Source of the DNA: Eledone cirrhosa
Lineage: Eukaryota; Mollusca; Cephalopoda; Octopoda; Eledonidae
NCBI GenBank assembly: GCA_964016885.1
Contig: OZ024742.1
Location: 122,302,196-122,366,195, forward strand
Length of the DNA stretch: 64,000 nt
Direction: 5' to 3'
Below the pieces are notes generated by a model. It was not told the DNA's origin. It worked only from the letters and a program-made list of their open reading frames with translations, and did not search any database. Both the position numbers and the translations under genes were made by a program. Positions 32,470 through 44,425 of this stretch are shown in pieces (within the stretch, counting starts at the first letter, position 1; the number at the start of each line of letters is the position of its first letter).

Positions 32470-34130
32470 ACACTCACCAGTTGAGTTTCTTGTGGGTTCT
32501 ATTATTTGTTTCCCGATTTCCATTGCTGGAGACAACGGCCCCGAGATAATTGAACGTCTCCACCTGCTTCAGTGGAACTCCACTCATACGTAAAGTGAGT
32601 TGCACAGTCTTCCTCTCATTGGTTGAATGGTTCAGTTATCGAAGCGCTGATTTTCATTCTTGTCGTGCAGCACTCGACATCAAACCCATCAGTGATCATC
32701 TTCTGACGTCTTAAGTAGAGCCATATAGTCTGCAAATTTCAGTCGAATGATCCTACACTCCCCTTTTGAAATATCACATCCAAACTGGCTGCATATGTCA
32801 ATCCTGTTCATAAAAATTGTGAACAGGAGAGATGGAATTAAGCTACCTGGTGGAGTCCGATTAACACATTGAATATTTTCGATTCAGCACCATTTATCCG
32901 TGTGGCATCCGGGCGAAATCACACTGTTCATCAGCTAGCTTGGACTCGACAATCTCCCCACATCTCCTTGCCACCTACTTCGTATAAACATTACCGGGTA
33001 TGCTTAAATGGAACAATCTCACTTATCTCCCTTTTTGAAACTTGAGACTATCACTCCCGATTGCCATTTCTTAGATGTCTTTCTGAGGATACAGACTACC
33101 CTGTACAAACGAATCAGTCAGAGAATACCTTCTCTATTTAAGGCGTTTGACACCTGGGGTCGAATTTTCATCCTTCCCAGCGGCTTTACCACATTTGAAG
33201 TTTTTAAATGCTCTGGTGACCTCAGCCTGCGAAAGATTACTCATATATACCAGATACACTATGTGCACATTAGGAGATGGTGTTGTAACCAGGTTTAGGG
33301 GATCAGCAAATTATCCTCTCCATCTCGGGAAGATGCATCTCTCTAAAGAGAGGAAAACCCGAGACGCGTTCCTGGTAGTAGGTGTGGAGAAGGACTTCTT
33401 ACTACGAAGTCGGCGATCTTAATTTGGCTTACATATTAACCCCCAAATCCTCCATCTTTGGACGCCGTTACTGTCTTTGCTGCAACCACAAGTGCAAGGC
33501 GGAGGGTTTATTTCAAAGCTAGACTTGGTAAACAATCTTTTTGCTCGGATGGCATCTTGGACTTCTTGATTGAACCAAGGGAAACTCTTGCCACCCAGTT
33601 CCATCCCAAGGACGTTTTGTCTTCAGCATTTAACAGCTGAAGCAGAAGCTGCCGGACGGAACAGTCTTCACTCCGTTTCAATGTCTTCAGAATGCTCATG
33701 TAGTTCCCTGAATTTGGATGCAATGGTATCCACATACCTTGTCCTGACTTCCTCATTTACCAACACTCCCCACGTTGTTCTGTAGCTCGACCTGGATTTG
33801 CCAGTTTTTTTGGCTTCCTTGAGGTTGTCTCAAGATGCAGATAACTAGATCATGATCAGTTGGCAGCTCAGCCCCTCTCTTAACACGAATATCTAGGAGA
33901 GAATTGAAGAGAACGATACCTATTATTGCTCTCTGTCACAATCTGGTACATCTCTCACACCAACAAAGAGGTGGTTTCTACTCGTATCGTCCTAGATACA
34001 TCACTAGGTTGTGAGAATTTTCTTTGGGGCTAAAGGTTGGTCTGGGTTGCTTATTCGTCTGGCAGGAACTCGTTTATATTATAACTAACCATCGTCACCT
34101 CCGATCCGTTCTCTACTATAGCAGCTCTGC
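32470..34130 (-). pseudogene. Heavily decayed non-LTR LINE (EN, linker and RT)
   Basis: Minus-strand pieces in N-to-C order: DIRVKRGAELPTDHDLVICI (about 33890-33830; the TDH resembles the SDH motif that ends APE endonucleases), a linker with LGWNWVARVSLGSIKKSKMP and KDGGFGG, then EVTRAFKNFKCGKAAGKDEN (about 33225-33160), SFKKGDK (about 33040), and a late segment resembling 'RISTSKTE...VETFNYLGA' around 32660-32500. Almost every piece is in a different frame with stops between. The order of blocks, rather than any one of them, supports the call. Clade not assigned. Confidence 0.6.
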
Positions 34131-34661
34131 CGAGAATCCTTGATACTTTTTGAAAATTAATTTTATTCCCTTTGCTGTTAGATTATTAAAATAATTTCTT
34201 TACATTTTGACAAGAACTTTTATAACAATTCCGTGTTTGATTTCTCCATTGTTTTTTGTTTATTATCAACAGGAGTGGTTTCAATGTAAGTTCATTTAAC
34301 AAAACGGATCGAACTGTTTTTGTAATGGCGTGTCTAGAAATTAACACGAAACAGGGAATAATACAATGATGAATATGATGACAAGATGATACGTCAAAAC
34401 ATTCTTTTCTATTAAGAAATTGTGAAAAACGTGCTTTTATATATACGAAATACTTTTTCGTTGTAAGTATCAGCACAGCGAAATATCACTGGAATGAAAA
34501 TAAGAGGATTTTTCACATTTACATAATGGAAAGTTAATGAAAAATCAACGTAGAATATAAAGGCAAAAAAATGTGTGTGATGGATGGCCTGTTGATGGAG
34601 GGGGAGCTGAATACAGTGCACTTGAATGATATTGGGTAGCCAGTTTTCTAAAATATTTTTT
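34131..34661. other. No recognisable gene
   Basis: AT-rich; minus-strand frames at about 34186-34621 have no recognisable domain. Confidence 0.5.
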
Positions 34662-34862
34662 TTGCTTTTGGCACAAGGTCACCAATTTGAAGAGAAGGGA
34701 AATGTTGATTAAATCGATGCCAGTGCGTTAAGGGTACTTTATTTTATCGACCACGTAAGGATATATGGCAAAGCTAACATCGGCGGGATTTGAATTCAGA
34801 ATGAAAAGGCACACACCTCTAAGCAACTTGTCCGATAATGAAGCGATACTGTTAATCCAAAC
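34662..34862 (-). repeat. Degenerate SINE
   Basis: Minus-strand copy: TTTTGGCACAAGG, ATCGATGCCAGTGCGTTAAG (family variant with extra 'GGGTCGATT' segment), TTTATCGACCACGTAAGGAT, CGGCGGGATTTGAATTCAG and GATACTGTTAATCCAAACCA. Confidence 0.75.
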
Positions 34863-35045
34863 CAGATAAAGGACGGCTCACTGAAAATGGTAGGTGATAT
34901 GTAGAAAAGAAATCTGAAGGAAGATAACGACGAATTAAGTTAAGGAGCAATGGAGTTGCAAGTGTCAATAATAAATACAGATAGAAAGATGCCTATAGCG
35001 GTATATGGACTGTGAATAGATTCATGAACCGATAAAAAATAGATT

Positions 35046-35048
35046 ATG

Positions 35049-35096
<48 letters not shown>
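35046..35096. repeat. (TA)n microsatellite
   Basis: About 50 bp TA tract. Confidence 0.9.
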
Positions 35097-35099
<3 letters not shown>

Positions 35100-35161
35100 A
35101 AAATGTTCGCTCTACATGGCTGAATACAATAAATGTAACCTGAGTTTTTCGAATATTAATA

Positions 35162-35288
35162 ATTGTTTCTACTTTTGGCACAAGGCCAGCAATTACCCAG
35201 TGTATTACTGGTACTTTATTTTATCGACCCCGTAAGGATGAAAGGAAAGTTAACCTCGGCGGGATTTGAACTTAGAATGGCAAGGGCC
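35162..35288 (-). repeat. SINE, truncated, inserted in left fold-back arm
   Basis: Minus-strand: ATTGTTTCTACTTTTGGCAC, the TTATCGACCCCGTAAGGATG core, CGGCGGGATTTGAACTTAG and GGCAAGGGCC; the tRNA head is missing. AATA on each side (35158-35161, 35289-35292) is a possible short target duplication. Confidence 0.85.
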
Positions 35289-35606
35289 AATAACATTTGA
35301 TTGGTTTGCAATTATGCAAACACGCCTCAATTTCATACCCATGTCAGTAGAATGAACCCTTCATTCTTGCTCTTGCGTTGGCATGCGAACAGAACTGCAG
35401 ACATTAATGTTTCTGGGTATCACCCATCATCAGTACACCTCACTGTTCACCTGCCAGTTTGATACCCAGGGTGATACCCAGAAACATTGGAGTCTGCAGT
35501 TTTGTTCGCATGCCAACACAAGAGCAAGAATGAAGGGTTCATTCTACTGACATGGCTATAAAATTGAGGCTTGTTTGCATAATTGCAAACGAATCGAATG
35601 TTATTA

Positions 35607-37759
35607 CACTGGTCAACAGAAAAATATTCATTTCATGGTTCTGGTATAAATTAGTATGATTCTAGTGTAATTAAGTTTGCTGAATCTGAATATGACAACG
35701 GTTAAGCTGTATCGGGTCTGGTTTTCGAGAACCAGCATATCCATGTTTATGACCCATAGCTATGCGACTCATATTATTTCATCCAATTGTATCCACTATA
35801 TTTAGTTGTTAACTAATTTATACTTACTGCTTTTGTTTCAGATCACAGAATTGTAACTATCCTCAGCTATTCTTGGATAATTCACAACAACTTTGACTAG
35901 TGGGAGAGATGGAACACCGGAAATGTGTAAATGACCCGGACCGAATTTGCTATATTTGTGGACTCTTTACCCAGAAAGCATAAAGAAACCAATCACAAAA
36001 TCAATTTGAGTAAACTACAAATGCTACTTCAAATGTCCATTAGGAGACCAGGACAAGAAATGGGCACCTCATATAGCGTGTAGGTCATGTGTTAATAACC
36101 TAAGTGAATAGAAGAATGGGAAACGAAGCTCTGGTTTGCCATTTGCCGTATCAATGGTGTGGCAAGAACCAAAAGACCACAATAACGATTGCTACTTCTG
36201 CCATATAACATCCAAGGAATAACTGTGAAGACACGAACTACACTTCAATACCCCGATATCTCGTCAGCAATCCGACCAGTACCTCACAGGGACGAATTAC
36301 CTGTTCCAGTTCCACCTGATGACTATCAAGACTAACATGAGACAAGTGAAGGCATACCATTTAACCAGGAAGCTCTTCACGATCTCTTTAGAGACTTACA
36401 TTTGTCTAAAGAAAAGGCACAGCTCCTGGGATCAAGACTGAAGCAACGAAACCTGCTGGAACCTGGCGTCCGCATTACAACCGCTCGTCATCGTCATAAA
36501 CAACTTTCAGCATTTTTCAAAATGGAAAATAACCTTTGATATTGTCATACTGCAGATTCTCTCATGCAACAACTCTGTAAATCTGATTCATACAAACAAG
36601 ATGAGTGGAGGTTGTTCATTGATTCAGGAAAAAATACTCTAAAAGCAGTCCTTCTCCACAATGGAAATCGGCTTCCCTTCGTACCAATTGCACACGCAAC
36701 AAAGATGACTCAGAATTATGAAACTATGAAGACTTTGCTTTCCTCAGTTCAGTACCAGAAGCACCAGTGGAAAATTTGTGGAGACCTCAAAGTAATTAGT
36801 CTACTTCTACGTCTTCAGACTGGTTACACAAAGCATATGTGTTTTTTGTTTGTGGAATAGTAGAACAGATGCGAAGCACTACATGAAGAAGGATTGGCCA
36901 ACAAGACCAAAGGATGCACCCGGTAGATTCAACTGTCTGTACAAACCTCTCGTGGATCTAGAAAAACTTTATTGAAAGCATGGATAATTCAGGTAATGTG
37001 TTTCAATACTTGTGAAAATATTGGGTAGAGTGGTATCTGAAGCAAAGTTAAAAGCAGGGGTTTTGAATGGTCCTCAGATACGTATGCTGGTTAATGATAG
37101 TGACTTTACGAAAACACTAAACCCTTTGGCGGCTAATGTATGGAAATAATTTGTAGATGTGACACAAAACCTTTTTGGAAACCACCGTGCAGAAATTGTT
37201 GAAACCATGATACAAAATTATCGCGCTCTGGGTTCACGAATGTCGTTGAAGCTTCACATCTTCCATTCTCATCTGGATTTCTATCGAAGTAATCTAGGAG
37301 ACATCAGAGATGAACATGGAGAGAGGTTTCACCAGGACATTGCCATAATGGAGAGTAGGTATCAGGTCGGTTCAATCCCAACATGATCGGCGACTACTGC
37401 TGGACACTGCAACGTGAGGAGAGCCAGCAAAACAAGCATAAAAGCAAAATTCAAAATTTTTTTTAGAAATGTTTTCAAATATTTTGTTATGTTCAGAAAT
37501 GTTTTGTTAATATACTGTGTTAAAAAAATAAATATAAATATGTTTATATATTTTTTATTAACAAGTTAATATGTTTATATCTAAGTCATCATATGTTACA
37601 CAATGGATAAATAATGCAATACGAGGAACATATTTTCGATCTCATATTAAGGCATTCTGGTCTGATAGCAAAAATGAATATCAAAACTGAATTTAGTGCT
37701 ATGAAATTAGTAAGATGCACATATTCACATGTAAGAACCATTTTGGCTGTTGACCAGTG
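35607..37759 (+). mobile_element. Unclassified TIR DNA transposon, 2153 bp
   Basis: Ends are CACTGGTCAACAGAAAAAT at left and the reverse complement of CACTGGTCAACAGCCAAAAT at right, an imperfect TIR of about 18-20 bp. Both ends are flanked by TTATTA (35601-35606 and 37760-37765), a 6-bp duplication. The opposite arm of the surrounding fold-back has this hexamer only once, which supports the boundaries independently. The interior carries one decayed plus-strand gene (35909-37431). TIR plus a 6-bp duplication does not match hAT (8 bp), mariner (TA), piggyBac or Kolobok (TTAA); I cannot assign a superfamily. Confidence 0.75.
35909..37431 (+). pseudogene. Decayed gene of an uncharacterised animal protein family, possible transposase
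   Basis: Starts MEHRKCVNDPDRICYICGLF with a CxxC pair. Broken frames follow, including a probable second Cys/His-containing part near 36030-36200 (a WAPH...CRSC-like reading). A clear 98-codon frame (36564-36860) reads DEWRLFIDSGKNTLKAVLLH and YETMKTLLSSVQYQKHQWKI, then GDLKVISLLLRLQTGYTKH. Further on come KDWPTRPKDAPGRFN (about 36895), LKAGVLNGPQIRMLVNDSDF (about 37050) and LHIFHSHLDFYRSNLGDIRD, then EHGERFHQDIAIMESRYQ (37250-37365). I recognise this block order from multicopy, unnamed proteins in arthropod and other invertebrate genomes; I know of no assigned activity. Position inside a TIR element suggests a transposase, with conserved D, E and H residues in the last block. At least five disruptions make it non-functional. 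Confidence 0.7.
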
Positions 37760-37792
37760 TTATTAATATTCGAAAAACTCAGATTACATTTG

Positions 37793-38007
<215 letters not shown>

Positions 38008-38008
<1 letters not shown>

Positions 38009-38086
38009 TAATATGTATGTGATGAAACACAGATACCAACACATCTGTATATATATTGCAAAGAAAAATTTAGCCAGATTGAAGTA
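38008..38086 (+). repeat. Partial direct copy of the 38.5-kb palindrome arm
   Basis: 79 bp matching 38522-38600 exactly as far as I can read (ATTAATATGTATGTGATGAA ... GATTGAAGTA). It then diverges into unique sequence exactly where the palindrome has its centre. Confidence 0.85.
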
Positions 38087-38453
38087 CTAATTATTATACT
38101 ACAGTTTGTCCATATCGATTTAAAATAATAAATCAACGAAGACGAACTGTATTGCCAAGAGGCCGTGATGTTTAGACACATTTAAATTTCAAAATCAAAC
38201 CTGTTCCGTAGATAAGTTTAAACTTTAAGATCCAAATATGTTTCGAGTTAAATAAGTGTAGGAATATCATGTCCTGCTCTCCTCAGTAAACATCCAGAGA
38301 CAAATTGATATGCTTCACTTCTAAATAATTTAAAAGACTGCGTGACGCACATGGTTTTACAGTATCTAACTAGTCTCATAACCGTACTGCTAGAAATAAC
38401 AGTCGTATATATGAGGCGGCTTGCAGCTCAAACTAGGAGCAGTTAAAATTAAT

Positions 38454-38741
38454 AAGGTAATGAATTCTTTTACAATGGAATCAGCTCGAAGGAGGAAAAT
38501 ACCCCCTGAGCAGTGTATAGATTAATATGTATGTGATGAAACACAGATACCAACACATCTGTATATATATTGCAAAGAAAAATTTAGCCAGATTGAAGTA
38601 TACTTCAATCTGGCTAAATTTTTCTTTGCAATATATATACAGATGTGTTGGTATCTGTGTTTCATCACATACATATTAATCTATACACTGCTCAGGGGGT
38701 ATTTTCCTCCTTCGAGCTGATTCCATTGTAAAAGGATTCAT

Positions 38742-38747
<6 letters not shown>
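38454..38747. repeat. Spacer-less palindrome, 294 bp
   Basis: Arms 38454-38600 and 38601-38747 are exact mirror images about 38600/38601 with one mismatch (AATTC versus AATCC near the outer end) and no indel. The centre reads GATTGAAGTATACTTCAATC. The outer end runs into (TA)n on the right. Confidence 0.95.

Positions 38748-38822
<75 letters not shown>
38748..38822. repeat. (TA)n microsatellite
   Basis: About 75 bp TA alternation next to the palindrome. Confidence 0.95.
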
Positions 38823-38825
<3 letters not shown>

Positions 38826-38865
38826 GTGTACATATATATATGTACGTATACATACAAACCTACTT

Positions 38866-38930
38866 ACATTTAAGTAAGTGCCGTACTAAGAGTGAGAAAG
38901 GAAATTTCGTTTCATTCTAATCCATTTATC
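38866..38930 (+). repeat. Repeat family 'GAGTGAGAAATGAAATTTCG', copy 2 (partial)
   Basis: CTTACATTTAAGTAAGTGCC and GAGTGAGAAAGGAAATTTCG, then TTTCATTCTAATCCA. TTACATTTAAGTAA is itself a short inverted repeat. Confidence 0.75.
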
Positions 38931-39179
38931 GTTTTCGGTGTGCCCGGCCGACTGAACTCACTCGATATGCAAATTAGGCTGCTCAGCCGTTAATATGCAT
39001 AAGGAAAGTATGTACTTTCAGACGTTCAACCATCTGGCAGAAAGGTATACGATGCTGACGATAGCTAATAAGCTTGAAACTAGTACATCGTTCCTGTGTC
39101 AGTGTTGAACAAAAAGGTGACGTGGTTGCCTAAACACCGTATGGCATAATTCGGGCTGTTTGTTTGTTTACAAACAAAC

Positions 39180-39374
39180 AAACCGAGCATTATAATAAAT
39201 GTTCGGTAAACCGATACGTGCATATATATATATGTGTGCATGTATGTATATATATATACATACTACTGTACGTTTGTATACCTATATGTATGTACGTATA
39301 CATACATACCTACTTACATTTAAGTAAGTGCCGTAAAAGAGTGAGAAATGAAATTTCGTTTCATTCTATTCCAC
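39180..39374 (+). repeat. Repeat family 'GAGTGAGAAATGAAATTTCG', copy 3
   Basis: ATTATAATAAATGTTCGGTA, ACATACTACTGTACGTTTGT, CTTACATTTAAGTAAGTGCC and GAGTGAGAAATGAAATTTCG in the same order as copy 1; ends at a short (TA)n tract. Confidence 0.8.
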
Positions 39375-39395
39375 ATATATATATATATATATATA

Positions 39396-40260
39396 AATAT
39401 AGTTTAGGGATTTTAACGTCAAGTTACTGTTGATTCACTACGTGAGCACTCGATGTGATAGAAGTTCTCACCACTTTTCAAATTATTACTGACTGTAGCG
39501 TTCTTTGAACATGACGAAAATTGCTCAAGACAAAACCATCTACATCATTTGCGATAACTGTCTGCCATCATTTAGGAAGGCAGAGGATTCCATTCCTGTA
39601 GAATTTGTTCTTAACGTAATCAGTTGATTATGCGATGGTAGGAGAGGAGAGAAGTCACAGCTGCCGCTGCCGCACAACATTTTCGATTACAGTCGGTCAG
39701 ATTGTAGACCCACCATTGCTCCATCTTGGACATCTTCCCTGTTGCAAGTCATTGTACTCAATGACTCAAGCACTTAGGAGATTTGACGTGATACCTGCCT
39801 GCCATGTGTCGGCTTCCATCAGCTCACGCTGTTGCTAGTCACTGAAGTAGGATGGTCGTCTTGCGCAAGGGTGATCTTCAAGTCTATAATCATCGGAATG
39901 AAAGCATAGGAACGAGTCCCTGTCACTGCGTTTAGACAGGGTGTGTCACCCACATTCGTTGTTAATACGGCAACTCGCTGCTACTGCACTTAGGCCAGAC
40001 TTGAAGACATGAAGTGAACAGCTATAAATAAAATATTTGGATAGATTCATGTTGCTTCCTATTTGTCGGCGTAACAGAAAATGAGAAATGCATATAGTGC
40101 ACACCAACGGCACTCCTTATAAATGGGCGCATGCACAACCAGCAATATTTCCCGAAAACTCCATCAAAATACCTCCTTTTGAAAAAGAGCGGGAACTTTC
40201 TCTCCAACACAATATACATGTACGTGTATATGCATACATTTGTCTCTCCCACTCTCTCAC
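39396..40260. other. No recognisable gene
   Basis: The first 30 bp (TAGTTTAGGGATTTTAACGT) resemble 9340-9370. The rest is unique-looking, moderately GC-rich around 39640-39990, without a recognisable domain. Confidence 0.5.
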
Positions 40261-40532
<272 letters not shown>

Positions 40533-40732
40533 AAGGGACAGGTAAAAATAATGTGAAGGAGAGGCATGCTATGAGGAAAATTATTAAAATGGATTTTAGT
40601 TTTTATCTTATTATATATTTCCTATCGTTGATGCAATGTAAAGAAAACGACAGGACGGAATATTTGCGTAAAGACTGTCTATGTACTAATATGGATCATC
40701 GATATAGGAAAAGAGGGGAGATATGGAGAAAG

Positions 40733-41310
40733 AGAAGACATTCTATCTATATATTCATCGGGAGAGAGCAATTATGGTAGAAAAGTGTGTGAAAAAGGGA
40801 GGAGACTATGGGGTAAAGAAGGAAAACATAGATTTAGAAAAATGAAATGGTTTCGGAAGTAAGAAAAAATGGAAAGAAGAAAGCGATAAAGAGAGTAAAG
40901 ATAAAGACAGAACATGTAAAATAGAAAGTCTATAAAATAGAAGGAAAGATGGATAGAAAGAAATAGTAGGGCAAAGAGGAGTTTCGGAACAACTGCTCGT
41001 AAAATGAAGAGAATTGTGTATATAAAGTTGAAGAGAAGGAGAACGTGTGATTGAGGAATAGTTAAAGAAAGGGAGATGGGGATTATGAACAATGTGAGTT
41101 AATATAAGAACATAGTAGCTAAAATAGAATATGGGTGATTGGTAATCGTAAAATGGAAGCCAGGCTTGGTATCAAAGAGTAGAATGTTATTTTAATGTTA
41201 GTGTTACGGAGATGGGGAAGACATGGCACAAAATACTGTCTGTGAAGTGAAGAAAGGATTGATATAGTGGAAAAGAAGAAGGAGGGGTAGGGGAGACTTT
41301 TTGTTGCAAT
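40733..41310. other. Purine-rich stretch, no gene
   Basis: The plus strand is strongly A/G-rich (GAAAGAAG, GGGAGGAG-type runs) over about 570 bp, with no repeat unit or coding signal. Confidence 0.6.
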
Positions 41311-41950
41311 AACAAATGACCAGTCTCTAATGTAATATTACTGGTGGTTGACCGAGTTTCAGATTAGCAGTATCAAAAAGAAAGGAAAAATACTGTTAGA
41401 AATAACGATTAATTTATGATGCTTATTTCCTTTAGTTTCTCTGTAATAGAATAAAAATAAATATTCCCAATTGTTGATAGTATAATCAAAGCAGGCGAAG
41501 AAACAAATCATATTAATATATTGTAAAAAGTAAAGATATGTATCAATTGGCGTATATTAACGTATATATGTATTGTGGAGATGTGTACAGTGAAAAATAA
41601 ATTCAGATGTTAGTGAAGGCTACGCAGTCTAATATGATAATATAAAAGATTAAATACAAGCGTTGATGTTAGTGAAACTATATAGCATAATGAACGATGT
41701 TATGATAAAATCAGTCGCCGATGTTACATTGCTATATACTGCAATAAAATATAAAACAAACAAAACAAACAAGAAAATACACTCGGAAAATAAAGTCATT
41801 CGGTTAACAATGTTCTGTGGAATAACTCAAATAAATAATCATCGAGTGTGCGTAGGCAGTAGATTAAATGTAAATGACTGTAGATAGTAAGAAGTAATAT
41901 TTAGAAACTAAGTATTACTGAGAAATATATGTAAGTGTGCCGAATAATGC
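41311..41950. other. No recognisable gene
   Basis: AT-rich; the frame at 41663-41887 shows no recognisable domain. Confidence 0.5.
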
Positions 41951-41951
41951 G

Positions 41952-42115
41952 AATTGGTAGAGTCCTTAGAACGTCGGATAGAATGCTTTGCGGTAGTCGC
42001 TTCGGTTCTCTGAGATCAGATCTCGCCGAGGTCAACTTTACCTTTCATCCATTCGAGGTAGATAAAAAAGCACCAGTCTAGTACTAGAGTCGGTTCTTCT
42101 ATCTCTCTCTTTCTT
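41952..42115 (+). repeat. Degenerate SINE
   Basis: GCGAATTGGTAGAGTCCTTA resembles the head, ATGCTTTGCGGTAGTCGCTT the second block, AGATCTCGCCGAGGTCAACT the B-box region, and CACCAGTCTAGTACTAGAGT the long-variant body. Confidence 0.65.
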
Positions 42116-44150
42116 ACTTCAATTCTTTCATTCTCTATCCATTAGTTTATTAAAACGACTTGATCACAGATTTTCAAATATTGTTAGTGTGTTTATTGAA
42201 AAGAAATTATTACATTCCTAGTTACGTTGCTCCTTTCATTGTTGATGCGTGAAAATTACATATGTCTTGGGTAGACTCAGTAAAAATAGGCTGCAACCAT
42301 AAGGAATTCTGCCTGTCTCCCTTAGTTTAGCATAGACTCCAGCTCTCAATACACTTAAAAATACTCATCGGTGAAGCTTCTAAAACACTTTAAAGAATAA
42401 GGATTTCAGGATTAGGACCAAAATTTAATCTATATAAATGTTGTTTGCAGCATTTCAATTCATAATTCAAATCAGCACAGATCTGATTCTACGAATGTTT
42501 TTTCTTTCACTTCGACCCTGTTGCCAGATCCCAGCAGTACAATTCAATGTCACAGTATATTTTGTCGTCCTTAATTGAAGGCATTAACTCATCGATGTAC
42601 GAACCTATTAAGTCGCTAAACTATCTAGAGACAACAGCTAGTGTTCCCATTTAAATCCCACCCAATCGTCTCATCAGAAGAAAGGATTCATTGAAAAAAT
42701 GAGAACATGAGATAGTTGAATAAGAAAATGATGAAATGATATCTGACACTTATTTGATTCCCGGTCCTTTGGGTGGGGGTCTAAACCACAACATCGTCTC
42801 ACGAATGTTTGAATTATATCATTATATGAATGAAAACAATGTATGGTTAAAGTTCAGTAACCTTAGCATTTTTGTTGGTAGAAAAGGGCATGTGGAGAGT
42901 ATTGTGTCAAATGTTGGAATGACGTTGGTATTGGTATTCCGCTGGCATTTAAATATAATATATAAGAAATAAGAGTTATTGCATAAACCTTGAGAACTAG
43001 CGACTATGACATCTGAGATTTAATACACACTAATTACTTCTTTTGAAGTCATTAACACGTATTAAATCATAAATATCTTAGATAAATAGAACATATATTA
43101 CACCAATGAATGTATCAGCTGTAATATTAGTTGTTGTACTAGATTTTATAGCAAAAGTCGCACCGCAATCATTACAATACTGCTTTATTTATGGCATTCA
43201 TGGACATTTAATTTCGCAAATACTGTAATACATATCTCTGACTGTCTATTTGTCTAAGTTATATATATTAAAAAAATATAAATCAGTTATTTCGATTTTT
43301 ACATTAAAATGAATTCTGCCCAAGAGAAAATAAAGGAATGAATGAATAAATAAATACATTTCTTCGCATTAACGAACAAAAGGTTGCAGTTCATTTTGTA
43401 TAACTGGTTTATAAATGAAATTTCCTGAAACATATCTTTTTACTAAACACACGTCGGAAACCTATCCTTTCTTCATTAAATTATGAACAAATGTAATAAA
43501 TAAAAATGCCAATATGAACAGAACTCTTAGTAGCAGGTTTTCAAATCAGAATCTATAGGATTTATCACGTATTGAATATTAGATCTTTTTAGTACATAAT
43601 AGATGAGATTTGTTATATTTGCTCTGTAGCCCAAGAATATGCTTGAACAAGCATTTCAGCCCTGACTATCCAATCATTATATACGTTTACTTCTTTTACT
43701 GGTTTCAGACATTAAATAATGGCCCGATTGTGTGGTGGTGCTGACGGTGTGTGTGTGTGTGAGTGTGTAAGCCGGTGTGTGTCATTCTCTTCAGATATCA
43801 TTCCTTTCAAATGATGCTGGGGATATTAATGTTACAAGAGAAATTCCGGTTGACTTTAGGTTCATATTGCAACCGGCTTGTGCCACTCTTTTCTTTCCAG
43901 ACATTATATCTACACATTATTCCGGCTACATATATAATTACTTCAACTATGTAACTTATAATTTAGTTTACGTCTTGCTGATGTCTTTGATCTTTCCCTT
44001 ACAAACATCTGACACAGCCGTGTTAAAATATTTTCTGATTTTATTTCTCTATCTTTGGAATCACTCTTAGGCTATACATGTTAAGATCAATACCAGCGAA
44101 ATAGGGCACTGATCATCGTGCAAGAATGTACGATATCTTTAAAAATCTAA
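42116..44150. other. No recognisable gene
   Basis: Long AT-rich stretch without repeats or coding signals I recognise; a short TG-rich patch lies at about 43735-43785. Confidence 0.55.
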
Positions 44151-44151
44151 A

Positions 44152-44425
44152 GTATGTCTAGAGCCCGGTGGCTCATCAGGTCACTGCTTACTCCGGTTTT
44201 CGTGGGGTGAATCGGCTGTGAGTACGAGACTCTTCCCAGGAGAAAATGCCCTTTCATCATACGGTTAAACCTCCAGCTCTTGCTAGTACTCATTTTCAGC
44301 TGAGTATACTGCAGCAACATCAAATGAAGTGTTTTGTCCAAGAACACAACAAGACTAGGAATTAAACCCACGACATTATGATCGTAAGTACAACCACTAC
44401 GGCATACGCATCCACCATGTCACAA
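44152..44425 (-). repeat. tRNA-derived SINE, second family
   Basis: On the minus strand: a tRNA-like head GTGGATGCGTATGCCGTAGT (A-box region), GGGTTTAATTCC (B-box-like), then the ACTTCATTTGATGTTGCTGC and ACTCAGCTGAAAATGAGTAC body. The central 'GTTGCT.CAGT..ACTCAG' block is shared with 9000-9316, showing one SINE superfamily. Confidence 0.75.

Noticed and set aside
39635..39838. Cys/Ser-rich 67-codon frame
   Set aside because: Short, no start context or homology recognised; more GC than surroundings but not convincing.
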